Origin: Streptomyces parvulus | Lineage (GTDB): Bacteria > Actinomycetota > Actinomycetes > Streptomycetales > Streptomycetaceae | Assembly (NCBI RefSeq): GCF_014648855.1 | Contig: NZ_BMRX01000001.1 | Location: 248,001-312,000, forward strand | DNA: 64,000 bases | Direction: 5' to 3' | Shown here: positions 1-6,627 of the stretch, in pieces | How positions within the stretch are numbered: position 1 is the first letter of the stretch | How the letters are laid out: each line of letters opens with the position of its first letter | Translations under genes and position numbers: made by a program | The notes under the pieces: generated by a model | The model's input: the letters and a program-made list of their open reading frames with translations, nothing else | Told to the model about the DNA's origin: nothing | Databases searched by the model: none

Positions 1-253
1 GCTCCCGGCTGGCCTTGTTCACCACGATCGCCGAAAGCATCGGTGCTCGTCCGTCCTCGTTGCGGTGGAGGCAGACATCCTTGAGCAGGTAGGTCATGAC
101 TCCGCGGTATGGCGGGACGGAGTCGAAGCCCTGTACCGCCAACTCGGCGCTCAGCTCCCCGTACGTCATGGTCTGCCCCTGTCGGGCCCGCTTCCGCAGG
201 ATCTCCACGGCCGCTTCGACCGCTGCCGGATACTCCGGGTCCTTGATCCTCAT
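1..253 (-). CDS. Conserved hypothetical protein, N-terminal part (runs off left edge)
   Basis: An open frame on the minus strand begins with ATG at 253 and continues past the window edge, giving 84 residues. A purine-rich ribosome site (GGGGGAGGGG) lies just upstream of the ATG. The visible part starts MRIKDPEYPAAVEAAVEILR and contains a TYGELSAEL segment followed by PPYRGVMTYLL, ending in a hydrophobic MLSAIVVNK stretch. The TYGEL pattern resembles the start of methyltransferase-like DNA-binding folds, but I cannot assign a function. It points away from the pseudogene to its right and lies inside the inferred integrated element. The gene is real by codon use; its role is unknown. Confidence 0.6.
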   Translation of the reverse strand, partial: MRIKDPEYPAAVEAAVEILRKRARQGQTMTYGELSAELAVQGFDSVPPYRGVMTYLLKDVCLHRNEDGRAPMLSAIVVNKASRE

Positions 254-433
254 TACCCCTCCCCCATCGCGTGGACATTGCCCAGCCTGCGCATCGTACT
301 GGCCGGACACCGGCCCGGTACTGCTAGAAGCGGTACAGCAGCGAAGTACAGCAACCTTCCTGACCTCAGGCGACCACCAACGGCTGTCGGAAGCCTTCCG
401 ACCAGCCCACTGACCCTCGATGGGCTTTCAGCG

Positions 434-1027
434 CTCACGACCGGCCACTACCGCGGCGTGATCTCGGCAGCGCAGGCCGGAGGTGGGGTGGCGCCGCACC
501 ACAGCGTGGCAGTGCAGCGCTCAGGCCAGGAAGCCAAGGCGTGGGCACGGCTCGGCGACCGTCGGCAAGTCGAGGTCGCTCTCGACAAGGGGCGGCGCCT
601 GCTCGAAGGCATGCCGCATCCCGACAACCTGGACAACCACTTCGTAGTGGACCCCGCCAAGTTCGACTTCATACTCGATGGACTGCTATCGCCTGGTCGG
701 TGAGGACAAGCTCGCCCGCACGCTCGCTGAGGAAGCACTCAGGGCCGGCACGGACTTCGACGGTCGCGAGCGCTCACCCATGCGCAACGCGGGAGACCGC
801 GTCACGCTGAGGGTCACGGCAGCACGTGAAGGCGACACGGAGGAAGCACTCACGATGGGCGCCCGTGCTCTGGATGGCGACGGCAATCTATGCCGTCGCT
901 CATCATGACGAGCCGCGAACTCGCCGCCGAGATGAAACGCCGATACAGCTCAGAACCCGCGGCACAGGAATACCTCGCACGGCTCCAAGTACTCGGACTT
1001 GAAAAGCCTGGATTCCTTCTCCAATGA
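434..1027 (+). pseudogene. Decayed HTH/TPR transcriptional regulator (C-terminal part, two frameshifts)
   Basis: Three consecutive reading frames together spell the C-terminal half of a Streptomyces helix-turn-helix regulator with tetratricopeptide-like repeats. Frame one (434 to about 670) gives EAKAWARLGDRRQVEVALDK and then HFVVDPAKFDF. An extra base near 671 shifts to the frame that reads MDCYRLVGEDKLARTLAEE and GTDFDGRE. A missing base near 880-882 shifts again to a frame starting MPSLIMTSRELAAEM and ending EKPGFLLQ at the TGA at 1025. Each junction is repaired by one base, restoring FDFYSMDCYR and a D-R-Q-S-M-P-S-L run. The N-terminal HTH half is not recognisable upstream. Remnant status is firm; family identity is from memory of typical members. 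Confidence 0.7.
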
Positions 1028-1041
1028 GACTTCGAAAGACA

Positions 1042-2214
1042 TTAGTCACCCCCGTCGAGGTTCTCCTCATCCCTGTCAGGGGCAGAAGCATACAAGTCTT
1101 CAATTGTTGCAAGGCGATCCACTGGACTGGTTGATTCGTGTTGAGGCTCTTCAGTCATCTCCGGACCCCACAACACGCTATTAAGCGCATTGATCCTTTT
1201 GCGTCGGCTTGCAAGGTCGCTCGAATTTCTGATTCCGCTTTCATATACGCGGGCAGCGAGACTGATCGAGGGATCAGCCGCCACTCCGGCAGGAAGCCGC
1301 ACTACAGTGTTTACAGATTCCGAGAAGTCAACAAGCTTCTCACGAAGATCCGCCCTCTCTGCCGCCCCCAAGGGGAAGCTACTCACCTTTGAAGAAAGCG
1401 CGAGAAATAGCGCATAGAAATCAATCTTCTTTGACCACCGCAACTTGTTCGGCCATTCTAGAATTTCGGCCACTTCCGACAATACCTTAGCGAAAACAGA
1501 TTCCACACGTTCTCGATCAGGGAAATCCTCCTCGAACGCTCCGTAAAATCTATCCAGAGTCGCCTTCTTGTTCTGCGGACCAAACAAGGATGCAACGACA
1601 AGCTCACCCACATATTCGATATCCAGCATTCTCCGAAAATCGTTAGCCGTAAAAATATTGGAGCTGACCCAGAAATCATCCTGACTCAGTTTATTTACGC
1701 AAGTAATGAACTCGCCCCAATAAGTGGCTTGCCGCAGCTCTTGGCCATTCAGCGCAACATTGTTCCTGTTGAGTCGGCCAAAGATATTCCGAATCTCCTC
1801 CTCTTCCATGATGGGCAAGGATCTGACGACGAACCTGTATTGCCAGATACGCTTTTTAAGATTGTCACCTAGATCTGCAAACCTCAGACCAGAATACTCT
1901 TTTGCTTCATCGGTGAGCGCATAAGATCCGTCCAAAAATTCCATACATGCCCGAACTCGCTGCTGCCCATCAACGACGGTGTGCACTTCATCCCCTTCAG
2001 CCGTCGTAGATGACTGGAGGTAAAGCTCGGGAATTGGATATCCACGCAGGATCGTGTCGATAAGAAACGATTTCTGCGCCACTTGCCAAACCGGGTTCCT
2101 CTGAAAGGGGGGACTCAGTTCCAGCTCTTGAGAGTTAAGCCTCTTCCAGAACCAGGAAATCGTCTGGTGCGTGGCCTCCGCAAACCGCTGATTCGCAGGC
2201 AGCTCAGCATTCAT
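1042..2214 (-). CDS. DUF262-family protein (GmrSD N-domain/ParB-like fold), probable defence gene
   Basis: A 390-residue protein with the hallmarks of DUF262: PPFQRNPVW and FLIDTILRGYPIPELYL near the N-terminus, then VVDGQQRVRACMEFLDG, the DGQQR signature of the ParB/sulfiredoxin-like NTP-binding fold used by GmrSD-type modification-dependent restriction systems. The C-terminal half has a NSSD..SRRKRI segment common in this family but no HNH (DUF1524) nuclease motif. I chose the ATG at 2214, not an upstream start at 2253, because AGAGAGG lies 8 bases before it. This gives an 11-base overlap with the nucleotidyltransferase gene upstream, implying translational coupling. Base composition is far less G+C-rich than the core genes, a sign of transfer. 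A defence role is inference. Confidence 0.8.
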   Translation of the reverse strand: MNAELPANQRFAEATHQTISWFWKRLNSQELELSPPFQRNPVWQVAQKSFLIDTILRGYPIPELYLQSSTTAEGDEVHTVVDGQQRVRACMEFLDGSYALTDEAKEYSGLRFADLGDNLKKRIWQYRFVVRSLPIMEEEEIRNIFGRLNRNNVALNGQELRQATYWGEFITCVNKLSQDDFWVSSNIFTANDFRRMLDIEYVGELVVASLFGPQNKKATLDRFYGAFEEDFPDRERVESVFAKVLSEVAEILEWPNKLRWSKKIDFYALFLALSSKVSSFPLGAAERADLREKLVDFSESVNTVVRLPAGVAADPSISLAARVYESGIRNSSDLASRRKRINALNSVLWGPEMTEEPQHESTSPVDRLATIEDLYASAPDRDEENLDGGD

Positions 2215-2938
2215 CAATTTGCCTCTCTGGTGCAATTTCCGAAATATCGGCATTCTTTACTGCGAGTGCTTCCGGCGCTTCGTCAGGGTCCGGGTTCGTC
2301 AGATCGAGACGCAAATCTCTAACACACTTGACCTGATAATAGCGCAGAGACTCAAAATCTCTGTAGATTCGCGCCTTTATCTCCCGTCCTTCGGTTGGTT
2401 CCCTGAGAGCAGCCTTCGCCAGTGCAACCGTCCATTGCCTCCCAAAGGGAACCTTTGAAAGTAGACTATCAGTGGCAATCGTACCGTCGAAAATTAGATT
2501 CTTATGATGCCATTTGAACATGCTCTTCTCAAACCTGCTCAAGGCCAGGCTCTCCGATGGGGTGAGCGTTCTAAGCCATCTCCAGCTCTCATCGAAATGT
2601 CTAGAACTGATAACTGCAACGTCAATGTCAGAGCCGCTGTGAAAATGAGAGAAGTTCTTACTTGGGGAAAGGCTAACCCCTACACATCCGCTCCCAACCA
2701 CAACGATCGAAAACGGGTCAACGTCGAGGTCCCGACCGAGCTCAATCTTCCAATCGACGTACTGTCGTCGGCTATTAAAAATCCACGGGACGCGATCAAT
2801 GACATAGTGATTGACAAAATCCTCTGGTGTAAGCGCCTTCAGCTCTTGCTCGATTAGCGCGCTGTCCACGCGCTCCGAGGCGCTTGTCCGCCTTGCTTCG
2901 ATACCCACGCCGTTATTTTGGCAGGTACCGACGCCCAT
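2204..2938 (-). CDS. Nucleotidyltransferase-fold protein paired with DUF262
   Basis: A 244-residue protein with a pol-beta-type nucleotidyltransferase core: VVVGSGCVGVSLS followed by GSDIDVAVIS, matching the G-S...D-x-D metal-binding pattern of the minimal nucleotidyltransferase superfamily. A possible later acidic position is in NLIFDGTIATD. No HEPN, kinase or helicase domain is visible. It is the first gene of a two-gene unit with DUF262 (11-base overlap). The ATG at 2938 has GAGGGGAC immediately before it; later in-frame starts remain possible. Low G+C and rare codons compared with the core chromosome support horizontal origin. The substrate is unknown: it could modify RNA, protein or a nucleotide. 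Pairing with a GmrSD-like protein near an att site suggests phage defence, which is inference. Confidence 0.75.
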   Translation of the reverse strand: MGVGTCQNNGVGIEARRTSASERVDSALIEQELKALTPEDFVNHYVIDRVPWIFNSRRQYVDWKIELGRDLDVDPFSIVVVGSGCVGVSLSPSKNFSHFHSGSDIDVAVISSRHFDESWRWLRTLTPSESLALSRFEKSMFKWHHKNLIFDGTIATDSLLSKVPFGRQWTVALAKAALREPTEGREIKARIYRDFESLRYYQVKCVRDLRLDLTNPDPDEAPEALAVKNADISEIAPERQIDEC

Positions 2939-3140
2939 GTCCCCTCAAGTCAACTCTTGGACTCGCCAGGTCACATGCGCAGCAGGAAGCCCAAGCAGGC
3001 AAGACATTACAAAGTAGAATATTCCGGTCGCTCGGCACGCCTTGGAGATCGTTCCATCTTCTTCCGCTGCGCGAGAGTGGTAGCTTCCGCGGGCTCAGCC
3101 CAGGGGACCAAACGGGGGCCAAACATTGCAGCCGCGCGAG

Positions 3141-3167
3141 GACTGTCCCGGACAGTGGTGGACAGTC
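3141..3167. repeat. Nested inverted repeat in the element end
   Basis: GACTGTCC at 3141 and GGACAGTC at 3160 form a perfect 8-bp inverted repeat. Inside it TGTCC-C-GGACA (3144-3154) is itself a perfect palindrome and GGACAGT occurs twice. The site lies about 200 bases from the tRNA-Gly att copy, so it could be a recombinase arm site or remnant integrase sequence. The surrounding 2939-3368 stretch holds no convincing gene; no integrase frame was found there. Confidence 0.35.
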
Positions 3168-3368
3168 CCGGAACCGAAAGAGCGGCCCTGATACTTGATT
3201 GCAACGTCACGAGGGCCCTTGATCGCGTTCGGGACGAAGATGTCGTGCCAGGACCGTGCCAGATCGTGCGGGGAACCACGGGGAATGGCGGGGACCAGGT
3301 TGCTGACCACTCGGGCCCCATAGCCGGTCAGCCGCAGGCCAGCCCGGCAACCGTCCGGAGAAAACCCA

Positions 3369-3415
3369 AGCTTCCCAAGCTGAGAGCGCGAGTTCGATTC
3401 TCGTCACCCGCTCCA
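3369..3415 (+). other. att site: 3' fragment of tRNA-Gly(CCC)
   Basis: From 3369 the sequence reads as the anticodon loop with CCC anticodon, variable region, T-arm (GCGAGTTCGATTCTCG), acceptor 3' strand CACCCGC, discriminator T and encoded CCA of an actinobacterial tRNA-Gly. The 5' half (acceptor 5' strand and D-arm) is absent upstream. This is the classic signature of an att copy left by an element that integrates into the 3' end of a tRNA gene. The low-G+C cassette lies on its left and ordinary chromosome with a terminator on its right, so this is the chromosome-element boundary. The intact tRNA should be at the other end, outside the window. Confidence 0.85.
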
Positions 3416-3422
3416 ATACGAG

Positions 3423-3445
3423 CCCCCAGGTCATTGACCCGGGGG
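3423..3445 (+). terminator. Intrinsic terminator following the tRNA-Gly fragment
   Basis: CCCCC-A-GGTC, loop ATT, GACC-C-GGGGG forms a 10-position stem with one A-C mismatch, followed by a T-rich tail (TTGTTTCATTT). It sits directly after the CCA end and is probably the original terminator of the tRNA gene, carried on the chromosomal side. Confidence 0.75.
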
Positions 3446-3522
3446 TTGTTTCATTTCCGCCCATCGGACGGGCAGCGCTGTGCCCGGGCTGCCCCCGACC
3501 CCCTTGGGCCTCGGCCGTCGGG

Positions 3523-3705
3523 TCACATGCCGACGGCCTCGCTCAGACGGCTGCGTGCCTCGACGACATCGGTGCGGGCTGCATTCGCGGCCACCGGTCT
3601 GAACACCGAGCGGAGCAACTCCTCAGCCTGACCAGGTTCATCCGGTGCCGGTATCAGCCTTGTGCAGCATGTGAGTGAGCAGCAGGGCGCCTCCAGTCGC
3701 TGCCC
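3523..3705 (-). other. Coding-like fragment without a start
   Basis: On the minus strand a frame open from 3705 to a TGA at 3523 ends with AEELLRSVF and RTDVVEARSRLSEAVGM. Its third codon positions are G/C-biased and it looks like a real protein C-terminus, but the frame has no ATG, GTG or TTG until very near its end. It overlaps the end of the Ser/Gly-repeat gene in a different frame. It may be a frameshifted tail of that gene or a gene remnant. Treat as unassigned. Confidence 0.25.
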
Positions 3706-4009
3706 CTACCGCTCCCGCGGCCAGGAGACCGCGAGAGGAGCGCCAGGACAGCACCGACCAGCGCGACTGCGCGGAAAACAACGATCCTGTACTCAGCCAC
3801 GACCCGGTTGAGATCAGCGACAGGGCGGAACCGATCGAGCCGACCGACAGGGCGCTTCCGATCGAGCCCACCGACAAGGCCGAACCGACGGACCCCACAG
3901 ACAGCACGGATCCCACTGAACCGATCGACAACACAGAGTCCTGTGACCACAAGGACAGCACTGAGCCCGAGGAGGCACGCCGGACTGGCAGTACGGACTG
4001 TTTCTTCAT
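3638..4009 (-). CDS. Ser/Gly hexapeptide-like repeat protein
   Basis: A 123-residue protein whose middle (residues about 18-75) is a regular run of S-x-L-S-x-G-S-x-G units with occasional Trp (for example SVLSIGSVGS, SALSVGSIGS). A short hydrophobic AAGAVGAATGGALLLTHML segment follows and could be a membrane anchor. Such a repeat would favour a beta-solenoid. The ATG at 4009 overlaps the stop of the FGE-like gene (ATGA), so the two are translated as a unit. There is no cysteine in the repeat. Similar small repeat proteins occur in streptomycetes; no function is known to me. The Ser-rich repeat could be a ligand or substrate of the upstream protein, which is speculation. Confidence 0.7.
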   Translation of the reverse strand: MKKQSVLPVRRASSGSVLSLWSQDSVLSIGSVGSVLSVGSVGSALSVGSIGSALSVGSIGSALSLISTGSWLSTGSLFSAQSRWSVLSWRSSRGLLAAGAVGAATGGALLLTHMLHKADTGTG

Positions 4010-4773
4010 GACGCCATCCTGCCCGTCGGTCGCCAGACTTCCGTGAATGAAGACGCCGCGGGCTCGGCATGCCCCTGACTGGTCGGCAGAGGTGCGACCG
4101 GGCGGACCGCAGTGAAGTCCTGGAGCTCGTAGCGAGTGGCGGAGAGCAGCAGCAGCCACTCGTCGCAGCCCTGCCACGGAGAGAGGTCGCCGGCGCCTCC
4201 GCGCACCACCCGCGGTCCGTCCCCGGTGCGAGGGCGTCCGTCCGCGGGGGCGTTCGTGAAATGGGGGATCCACACGTCGGCGCAGATCTCGTTCGCCGAT
4301 CCCATCGCCGCCAGCCCGAAGGCGTTTTCGGCCGCGGCGGTGCGCTCTTCGTCGGTGAAATCGTCAAGGACCTGGTTCTCCTCCGGCCTCCTGTCCCCCC
4401 GGAAGGTCAGAGTGGTCGTACCTGCCCGGGCGGCATACTCCCATTCCGCCTCGCTGGGCAGCCGGAAGGGCAACGCCCCGAGCAGATCGGGCAGGTCGTC
4501 CTCGATCCGAGCCGTGCTCGACTCCGACTCGGTGAAGCCGTCCTCGTACTCGGGCAGCCAGTGCCGTACTTGCGTCACCGTGAGCGGATGCCGAGCGATC
4601 AGGAAAGGCTCGACGCGTACTTCCCGCACCGGCCGGGCCTGGTCAGCACCGGTGAAGAACGCGTCCAGGTCGTCATCGGCGCCGTCGCCCCGCTCGATGG
4701 CACGAACCGCGTCCAGTTCCGCGTCGGACAGGCCCATCCGAAACGTCCCACCAGGCACAGCCCGGAAGACCAC
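4006..4773 (-). CDS. Formylglycine-generating-enzyme (SUMF1)-like protein, probably non-catalytic
   Basis: A 255-residue FGE-sulfatase-domain protein: VPGGTFRMG at the N-terminus, FLIARHPLTVTQVRHWL, then LPSEAEWEYAARAG and a C-terminal RVVRGGAGD. True FGEs place two active-site cysteines in the segment after the RGG motif; here that region has only one Cys (QGCDEW), so sulfatase-activating oxidation is unlikely and a C-type-lectin-like binding role is possible. The GTG at 4773 lacks a clear ribosome site, and in-frame sequence above it (PAWRHTPSG) still looks homologous although no start precedes it. An ATG at 4834 in another frame (MWAQETVAGRP) would supply an N-terminus if one base were lost within the GGCC-rich run near 4800. 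The gene is coupled to the downstream repeat gene. Confidence 0.7.
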   Translation of the reverse strand: MVFRAVPGGTFRMGLSDAELDAVRAIERGDGADDDLDAFFTGADQARPVREVRVEPFLIARHPLTVTQVRHWLPEYEDGFTESESSTARIEDDLPDLLGALPFRLPSEAEWEYAARAGTTTLTFRGDRRPEENQVLDDFTDEERTAAAENAFGLAAMGSANEICADVWIPHFTNAPADGRPRTGDGPRVVRGGAGDLSPWQGCDEWLLLLSATRYELQDFTAVRPVAPLPTSQGHAEPAASSFTEVWRPTGRMAS

Positions 4774-4877
4774 GCCGGAAGGGGTGTGTCGCCAGGCCGG
4801 TCGGCCGGCCGGCCACGGTCTCTTGAGCCCACATGGCGCCGGACGCTAGCAGCAGCCCGGCATCCTGGTTCAACGGC

Positions 4878-5276
4878 TCAGACCTTCTCGGTCCTCAGGC
4901 GGGAATGCCCGGCGGTGAGCATGCCGATGTCTTCCACGTCCGAAGTCAGAATCGTCACCCGGCCGGGATGCTGCAAGGCGGTCGCGCACAGCATGGCGTC
5001 GATGGCGTACGTGTGGCCGTGCAGGCCGGCTGCCCGCAGCAGGGCGGCGGCGGACTGGGCGACCGCTTGCGTCACGGGCTCGACGCCCAGGCGGGACAGG
5101 GTCCACCGCAGTGCGGCGTCGTTGATCTTGGGATGGATCACCTCGACCAGCACGGCGGCCGAGGTGATCACGGGCAGGTCCGCGTCGCGAGCCGCCGTCA
5201 GCCATTCGTGGATTTCCCGGTCCCGCTGCACGGTCTTCGCCAGGCCCTCGCTGTCCAGGACCAGGGCACCGCTCAC
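4878..5276 (-). CDS. PIN-domain toxin, VapC-like
   Basis: A 132-residue PIN-domain protein, the usual length of VapC ribonucleases that cleave tRNA or rRNA. Acidic residues are at the expected places: D8 (ALVLDSEG), E45 (VLVEV), D93 (YAIDAML) and D113/D116 (TSDVED). The GTG start at 5276 overlaps the antitoxin stop (GTGA), so antitoxin and toxin are translated in order from one mRNA. The paired small DNA-binding-type gene upstream and the palindrome beyond it fit an autoregulated type II toxin-antitoxin module. Assignment to the PIN family is firm; the RNA target is unknown. Confidence 0.85.
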   Translation of the reverse strand: MSGALVLDSEGLAKTVQRDREIHEWLTAARDADLPVITSAAVLVEVIHPKINDAALRWTLSRLGVEPVTQAVAQSAAALLRAAGLHGHTYAIDAMLCATALQHPGRVTILTSDVEDIGMLTAGHSRLRTEKV

Positions 5277-5554
5277 GCGGCCGATCCTGGGTTCGCGGTG
5301 CCTCCGGTCATTCGGGCGCGCTTGGCCGCGACGGCCTCGGGGTCGGCCGGACCGTGCACCTTGTCGAAGTCCGCGATCAGCTCGTCCAGGTTGTCGCGCT
5401 CGATCTGCCGCTGGGCGGCCTTCTCCAGGTAGGCCGAGACACCACGCTTGCCGACCCGCTCGCGGATGGCCTGCAAGGTTCCCGTGGTCAAGGTGACGGA
5501 GATACCGCTGGTGGGGCCGTCGCCGGGCGGGAATTCAACGTCGTCGTCAGTCAC
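5273..5554 (-). CDS. Antitoxin of the PIN-domain pair
   Basis: A 93-residue protein starting GTG at 5554 (V-T-D-D-D-V-E-F). It has a ribbon-like ISVTLTTGTLQAIRERVGKR segment with VSAYLEKAAQRQI, typical of small CopG/MetJ-type or RHH antitoxins, then an acidic/alanine-rich tail that could wrap the toxin (LIADFDKVHGP). GAAGG lies immediately before the GTG, so spacing is poor and the start could be slightly different. It overlaps the toxin by four bases. A 17-bp palindrome lies just upstream and is the natural binding site for the antitoxin or the complex. Confidence 0.75.
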   Translation of the reverse strand: MTDDDVEFPPGDGPTSGISVTLTTGTLQAIRERVGKRGVSAYLEKAAQRQIERDNLDELIADFDKVHGPADPEAVAAKRARMTGGTANPGSAA

Positions 5555-5564
5555 CCTTCGAGTA

Positions 5565-5581
5565 TGCCATTTGAAATGGCA
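5565..5581. promoter_or_regulatory. Palindromic operator of the toxin-antitoxin pair
   Basis: TGCCATTTGAAATGGCA is a perfect inverted repeat around a central G, 11 bases upstream of the antitoxin start on the minus strand. Its A/T-rich core is exceptional in this G+C-rich setting. Position and symmetry suggest autoregulation by the antitoxin. Confidence 0.6.
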
Positions 5582-5698
5582 CAACAGCCGAGTGGGCCGC
5601 GCCGCTCGGGGCGGATGGGGAGATGCGAGCCCCCGCCCGCGGGAGGAAGGTGGAGGGAGAGAGGGGGCGGGTGTGCGTGGGGGTGTAGGAGGTGGGCC

Positions 5699-6598
5699 GT
5701 GGGCAGGGCGCAGGAGAAGGACGCCGGGGCCGGTGGGTCTGGTGTGGACCGGCTCAAGGAGGAGTTGGCCGCCTTCGCCTCGGCGCAGGGGCAGCGGCTG
5801 GCGGACCGGGCCGGGGAGAAGATCAGCGATCTCGCGCAGGGGCTCGGCGAGGTGGGCGACGGCGACAGCACGTTGCTCAACGTGGGCAAGCGTGTGCTCG
5901 GCGAAGGGGAGTCGCCGGTCAAGGCGTTCCTCGGCGAGAAGGCCGGGGACGTGAAGGACAAGGTGGTCGACACCGTGAAGGCGGCCTTCGGCGGGGGCGG
6001 TGGCAAGGCCGGGAGCGTGAAGGTCACCAACATCGTCGAGGTCGTCGACGTCGGCAAGCCGGTGCGCACCGTGTACGACCGCTGGACGCAGCTGGAGGAG
6101 TTCAGCTCCTTCACCAAGGGCGTCCAGAGCGTCTCGCAGTCGGACGACACCGAGAGTGACTGGAAGGCCAAGATCGCCTTCTCCAACCGCAGCTGGAAGG
6201 CGACCGTCCAGGAGCAGGTTCCCGACGAGCGCATCGTCTGGAACTCCGAGGGCGGCAAGGGGACCACGCGCGGTGCCGTCAGTTTCCACGAGTTGACCCC
6301 GGACCTCACGCGGGTCGTCGCCGTCGTCGAGTACTACCCGTCCGGCTTCTTCGAGAAGACCGGCAACATCTGGCGGGCGCAGGGCCGTCGTCTGCGCCTC
6401 GACCTCAAGCACTTCCTGCGGTACGCCACCCTCTCCGACGACGAGGAACTGGAGGGCTGGCGCGGTGAGATCCGCGACGGCGAGGTCGTCCGCACGCACG
6501 AGGAAGGGCTTGAGGACGACGAGGAGGAGGGCGACGAAGAGGAGGAGGGCAACGACGAGGAGGCGGACGACGAGTACGTGGAGGAAGAGGAGGAGTAG
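5699..6598 (+). CDS. SRPBCC (polyketide cyclase/dehydrase-like) family protein
   Basis: A 299-residue protein. Residues 1-100 are polar and helical with a Gly-rich linker (AAFGGGGGKAG). Residues about 105-245 form an SRPBCC/START-like domain beginning VTNIVEVVDVGKPVRTVYDRW and including WNSEGGKGTTRGAVSFHEL and VEYYPSGFFEK, the pattern of the polyketide_cyc family of membrane-associated Streptomyces proteins. The last 40 residues are almost wholly Asp/Glu. GTG at 5699 is preceded by AGGAGG with six bases spacing. It stands alone between the divergent antitoxin gene and the next plus-strand gene. The ligand is unknown. Confidence 0.8.
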   Translation: MGRAQEKDAGAGGSGVDRLKEELAAFASAQGQRLADRAGEKISDLAQGLGEVGDGDSTLLNVGKRVLGEGESPVKAFLGEKAGDVKDKVVDTVKAAFGGGGGKAGSVKVTNIVEVVDVGKPVRTVYDRWTQLEEFSSFTKGVQSVSQSDDTESDWKAKIAFSNRSWKATVQEQVPDERIVWNSEGGKGTTRGAVSFHELTPDLTRVVAVVEYYPSGFFEKTGNIWRAQGRRLRLDLKHFLRYATLSDDEELEGWRGEIRDGEVVRTHEEGLEDDEEEGDEEEEGNDEEADDEYVEEEEE

Positions 6599-6627
6599 GG
6601 GGTGGGTCGCGTGGGACACTTCCCCCC

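Noticed and set aside
3207..3464. 85-residue minus-strand frame reading RVTRIELALSAWE
   Set aside because: This string is the reverse translation of the tRNA-Gly T-arm and acceptor, a frequent annotation artefact.
2918..3631. 237-residue plus-strand frame across the att site
   Set aside because: It runs through the tRNA fragment and terminator hairpin, has no recognisable domain, and its codon use is not coding-like. I also looked here for an integrase and found none.
5273..6619. 448-residue minus-strand frame over the SRPBCC gene
   Set aside because: Only its last 93 codons (the antitoxin) are real; the rest is the antisense of a convincing SRPBCC gene and has Leu/Val/Asp-rich shadow composition.
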